Shown piece by piece: positions 11,048 to 13,513 of a stretch of DNA of 13,513 nt. The notes beneath the pieces were generated by a model. That model did no database searches. It saw nothing but the letters and a program-made list of their open reading frames with translations, and was not told where the DNA came from. Positions within the stretch are counted from its first letter, which is position 1. Each line of letters opens with the position of its first letter. The position numbers and the translations under genes were made by a program. This stretch comes from Candidatus Peribacteraceae bacterium (GTDB lineage: Bacteria; Patescibacteriota; Gracilibacteria; Peribacterales; Peribacteraceae), in NCBI GenBank assembly GCA_022843885.1, contig JALHMU010000022.1:1-13513 (forward strand), in the 5' to 3' direction.

Positions 11048-12792
11048 AAAAGACGATCAGTATCCAGATTAGCGGCATTCTGTTTCACATCGATGACGAT
11101 GCGTATGCAACGCTCGACGCGTATCTCAAGTCGATTCATTCACACTTCAAGCGCACGGCCGACGGTGATGAAGTCGTGTCTGATATCGAAAGTCGTATTG
11201 CAGAGCAGTTCTCGGAAAAGCTGAAGAAGAGTAAGCAGGTGATTACGTTGCATGATGTCAACGCACTCATCAAAACGATGGGAACGATCGAAGATTTTGA
11301 AACATTTGAACATGAAGAAGAGCCGATCAACAAGAAGCACACGAAGCAGGGTTTTTCGTGGGAGAACCAACCCTTTGCCGGAAAAGGACGTTTGTATCGT
11401 GATGCGGATGATCAAATTCTCGGCGGTGTGTGTGCCGGTATCGCCAAATATTTTGGCATCGATCCGGTGATCACTCGTCTTGCCTTCGGCTTGTCATTAT
11501 TCTTGGGAGGATTTGGAGCATTGCTCTACATCCTGCTCTGGATCATCTTGCCGGAAGCCCGTACCACTGCGGAAAAAGTCGAAATGACAGGTGGGAAAGT
11601 CACGCTCTCCGCACTTCAAGAGCGTATCGATGCTGCGATTCCAAAAGAACGTCGTGACACAATCTTTCGAAAAGTGATTGCTGTTCCGATGATGATTATT
11701 CGCAGCATTCTTCAATTCATTGGAAAAATTCTTCGCGTGATCGTTCCATTTGTTCTGCGCGTCATCGGATTCTTCATCATGATGGGTTCCGCGTTCGCAA
11801 TTGCTGGAATCACATTGGTACTTTTGACATTCCTGATCAATCCAACATCTCCATACATCGGTTTCCCTCTTCGTGAAGCTGTCGGTCCCGTTTCCTATGT
11901 TCTCCTCGGTGTATCCGGCTACTTCTTGATCTTCATTCCAATCGTGTTTGCCCTGATGCTTGGCGTCACGATGCTCCTTATGCGCCGCACGATGACTGCA
12001 CCGGGTGTGATCGCACTCACAGTCTTGTGGTTTGTGGCATTGCCCATCTTTGGCGCAACGCTCACATCGAAAGGTCCCGACCTTGAAGCCGCCTTGGATC
12101 GACATCGTGAGCAGCATGGAACATTTACCGAACAATCATTCGATCTCACGAATTTCGATCGCATCGAAGTCGGTGGTATGACGAATCTGGAAGTGCACTA
12201 CGGTACGACCTACTCCGTCGTGCTCGAAGCAACGCCAAAAGATCTGGAAAGACTCGATGTCTCGGTCGAAGAGGAAACTCTGTCACTCTCTCGAAAATCG
12301 TCCCATGATTCCTGCATCTTCTTCTGCGATCGCTATGATCACACATTAAAAGTCACGATGCCGGAGCTTGCACTCCTTGATCTCAGCGGTATTGCGAGTG
12401 CATCCGTCGAAGGATTCCCACGCATGGAAGCATTGAAGTTGATAGCAGATGGCCATTCGACGATCGAAGCCAATGTCATTGTCGATCTCCTCTCGATTGA
12501 GTCAGATGGAGTGTCATCCATGGTGCTCTCGGGTACCGGACAAACCGTGAATGTCGATCTCAACGGTGTTGTACGAATCGATGGGTCTGCATTCGTTGTA
12601 CAAGACGCAGCGATCGACGTCTCTGGACCAAGTCGCATCATTCTGGATGTACGCAATGCTCTCACAGGTACTGTGTACGGCCCAGCTGACGTGCGGTACC
12701 TCACCGAGCCAAAGACCGTCACTATCGAAGAACATGGTCCCGCTTCCATTCGTCAGCGTGACGAGGATGAGTATGAATATCAGGACTGGTAA
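11044..12792 (+). CDS. PspC-domain membrane protein with C-terminal GIN (DUF2807) domain
   Basis: 582 aa. Layout: cytoplasmic N-terminal domain at about 1-90 (KKTISIQISGILFHIDDDAY; acidic and helical); PspC domain at about 115-172 (RLYRDADDQILGGVCAGIAK, YFGIDPVITRLAF, ending LLYILLWIILPE) with its membrane segment; amphipathic linker; further helices at about 231-265, 283-312 and 320-340; an extracytoplasmic beta-rich domain at about 366-570 of the GIN/DUF2807 type (FDRIEVGGMTNLEVHYG, then repeated strands such as LLDLSGIASASVEG and IDVSGPSRIILDV); acidic tail EDEYEYQDW. PspC senses envelope stress in the phage-shock response; the same chain of PspC, helices and GIN domain downstream of PadR is known in Bacteroidetes. 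C424 and C428 (SCIFFC) may form a disulfide. Likely an envelope sensor or membrane-stabilising protein; its partner is not known. Confidence 0.9.
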   Translation: MKKTISIQISGILFHIDDDAYATLDAYLKSIHSHFKRTADGDEVVSDIESRIAEQFSEKLKKSKQVITLHDVNALIKTMGTIEDFETFEHEEEPINKKHTKQGFSWENQPFAGKGRLYRDADDQILGGVCAGIAKYFGIDPVITRLAFGLSLFLGGFGALLYILLWIILPEARTTAEKVEMTGGKVTLSALQERIDAAIPKERRDTIFRKVIAVPMMIIRSILQFIGKILRVIVPFVLRVIGFFIMMGSAFAIAGITLVLLTFLINPTSPYIGFPLREAVGPVSYVLLGVSGYFLIFIPIVFALMLGVTMLLMRRTMTAPGVIALTVLWFVALPIFGATLTSKGPDLEAALDRHREQHGTFTEQSFDLTNFDRIEVGGMTNLEVHYGTTYSVVLEATPKDLERLDVSVEEETLSLSRKSSHDSCIFFCDRYDHTLKVTMPELALLDLSGIASASVEGFPRMEALKLIADGHSTIEANVIVDLLSIESDGVSSMVLSGTGQTVNVDLNGVVRIDGSAFVVQDAAIDVSGPSRIILDVRNALTGTVYGPADVRYLTEPKTVTIEEHGPASIRQRDEDEYEYQDW

Positions 12793-12911
12793 GTTTCCAC
12801 TCAGCATATGAACGCGACTGTACTTGATGTTTCAGCTTTGTCGGCATTCGCATCACCGCTGACAGGGGACATACTGGTACATCTCTGTCTCATCGAACAT
12901 GAATGCGATGC

Positions 12912-13513
12912 TCAGCAGCTAAACGACTTCAAGCATGCGTCTTTCCCTGTGCCGGCGGGCATCGCAGCACATGAGTCGCACTGACTTTTCTTCATACTGC
13001 CACCCAGCTGTTCCATGATTGCTTTCATCTGCTCGTTAAAGTCGATGAACGTGTAGCCGGTTGGGACCGTTAAGAGCATCTCATCCGGTGTCCAGGTGAG
13101 ACAGTTCAATTCCACATTCTGTTGCGTATCTACACCAAATCCGCCATCACTTGCTTCTTGTACGGCTGGGTCGAAGAGATCTTCTTCGCTCAACAAGATG
13201 CCGTTCTTCTGGCCCGACATCCAGATGTACATTTTGCCGTCTATGCGGATCATGTGCGATTCCGTGGCCTGTCCGTTGACGGTGCTTGCGAAGTCTCCAC
13301 GCATCGACGTGTCATCTTTCACGTAGATCGTTCCAGTCGTTCGATCGTTTTCTTCTCCTTGAGCAAACTCGCACTTGTACGATGCATCCAACGCGAACAT
13401 TTCCTCGAACGTCATGTTCAATTGCTTTGGCTGTTCCACTTCAGGCGTAGCAGGTTCCGTTGTGCAGGCAGAAAAAAGCAATGTCGTGCCGATGATGCCG
13501 AGTCCCAAAAAAC
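12912..13513 (-). CDS. Lipoprotein, 5' truncated at the window edge
   Basis: The frame stays open to the last base, so the true start lies beyond the window; a TTG at 13508 is not a convincing start. The visible sequence begins with the hydrophobic core of a signal peptide (LGLGIIGTTLLFSAC); its cysteine would be the lipidation site, then a Pro/Glu/Thr-rich linker TTEPATPEVEQPKQ. The mature domain of about 165 aa has alternating strands (YKCEFAQGE, GTIYVKDDTSMRGDF, SHMIRIDGKMYIWMSG), resembling outer-face beta-sheet lipoproteins, and a C-terminal Cys cluster (CDSCAAMP, DACLKSFSC). Function unknown. It is convergent with the PspC-GIN gene. Confidence 0.8.
   Translation of the reverse strand, partial: FLGLGIIGTTLLFSACTTEPATPEVEQPKQLNMTFEEMFALDASYKCEFAQGEENDRTTGTIYVKDDTSMRGDFASTVNGQATESHMIRIDGKMYIWMSGQKNGILLSEEDLFDPAVQEASDGGFGVDTQQNVELNCLTWTPDEMLLTVPTGYTFIDFNEQMKAIMEQLGGSMKKSQCDSCAAMPAGTGKDACLKSFSC

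Noticed and set aside
12839..12864. Hairpin TGTCGGC...GCTGACA as a terminator of the PspC-GIN gene
   Set aside because: Only seven pairs with a wobble, a 12-base loop and no T-tract on either strand; I see no convincing terminator in 12793-12911.
12808..12984. Plus-strand ORF of 58 codons after the PspC-GIN gene
   Set aside because: No SD or promoter, and its second half is antisense to the lipoprotein gene; too weak to call.

Overview
The window looks like ordinary chromosomal sequence from a small-genome bacterium. My best guess is a member of the Patescibacteria (Candidate Phyla Radiation). This is inferred from the gene set (DUF11 surface protein, VanW, small SLH protein, DUF1648/SdpI, PspC-GIN, Cys-rich lipoproteins with an ESDC motif, many small orphan membrane proteins) and from the scarcity of Shine-Dalgarno (SD) sites. 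No rRNA or marker gene is present to prove it. Base composition is near 50% GC. TGA is used as a real stop (for example in the ATGA overlap of padR and the PspC gene), so the code is not the TGA=Gly code of Gracilibacteria/Absconditabacteria. I see no transposase, integrase, tRNA, rRNA or CRISPR array.

Layout. 1-1719: 3' part of a DUF11-repeat surface protein with a Pro/Tyr-rich stalk, an IPVTG motif and a C-terminal membrane helix, followed by a strong terminator. 1819-3246: orphan sensor histidine kinase whose extracytoplasmic domain carries an EF-hand-like loop. 3349-4689: exported VanW protein. 4805-5083: two-helix membrane protein. 5157-5468: small helical soluble protein. 5571-6137: secreted SLH-domain protein. 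6233-6451: small acidic protein. 6509-6805 (minus): small orphan gene, divergent from msrA (6837-7268) across a palindromic -10 box. 7304-7783 and 7872-8144 (minus): orphan soluble protein and three-helix membrane protein. 8217-8867: SdpI/DUF1648 membrane protein. 8864-9195 (minus): a small gene that appears broken by a frameshift. 9251-9916: Cys/His-rich membrane protein plus Cys-rich lipoprotein. 9978-10517 (minus): beta-propeller-like fragment. 10697-12792: PadR regulator and PspC-GIN membrane protein in a translationally overlapping operon. 12912-13513 (minus): 5'-truncated lipoprotein.

Most products act at the cell envelope: surface display (DUF11, SLH), peptidoglycan-linked VanW, envelope sensing (histidine kinase, PspC-GIN), lipoproteins and small membrane proteins. 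The best supported functional unit is padR plus PspC-GIN, where a 14-bp perfect palindrome between the -35 and -10 boxes suggests a regulator-controlled envelope-response operon.

The most general signal is regulatory. At least six genes have a -10 box only 7-11 nt before the ATG and no SD, which predicts leaderless mRNAs. Genes with longer leaders or downstream positions (4805, 7783, 10517) do carry SD sites. Strong hairpin terminators separate most units.
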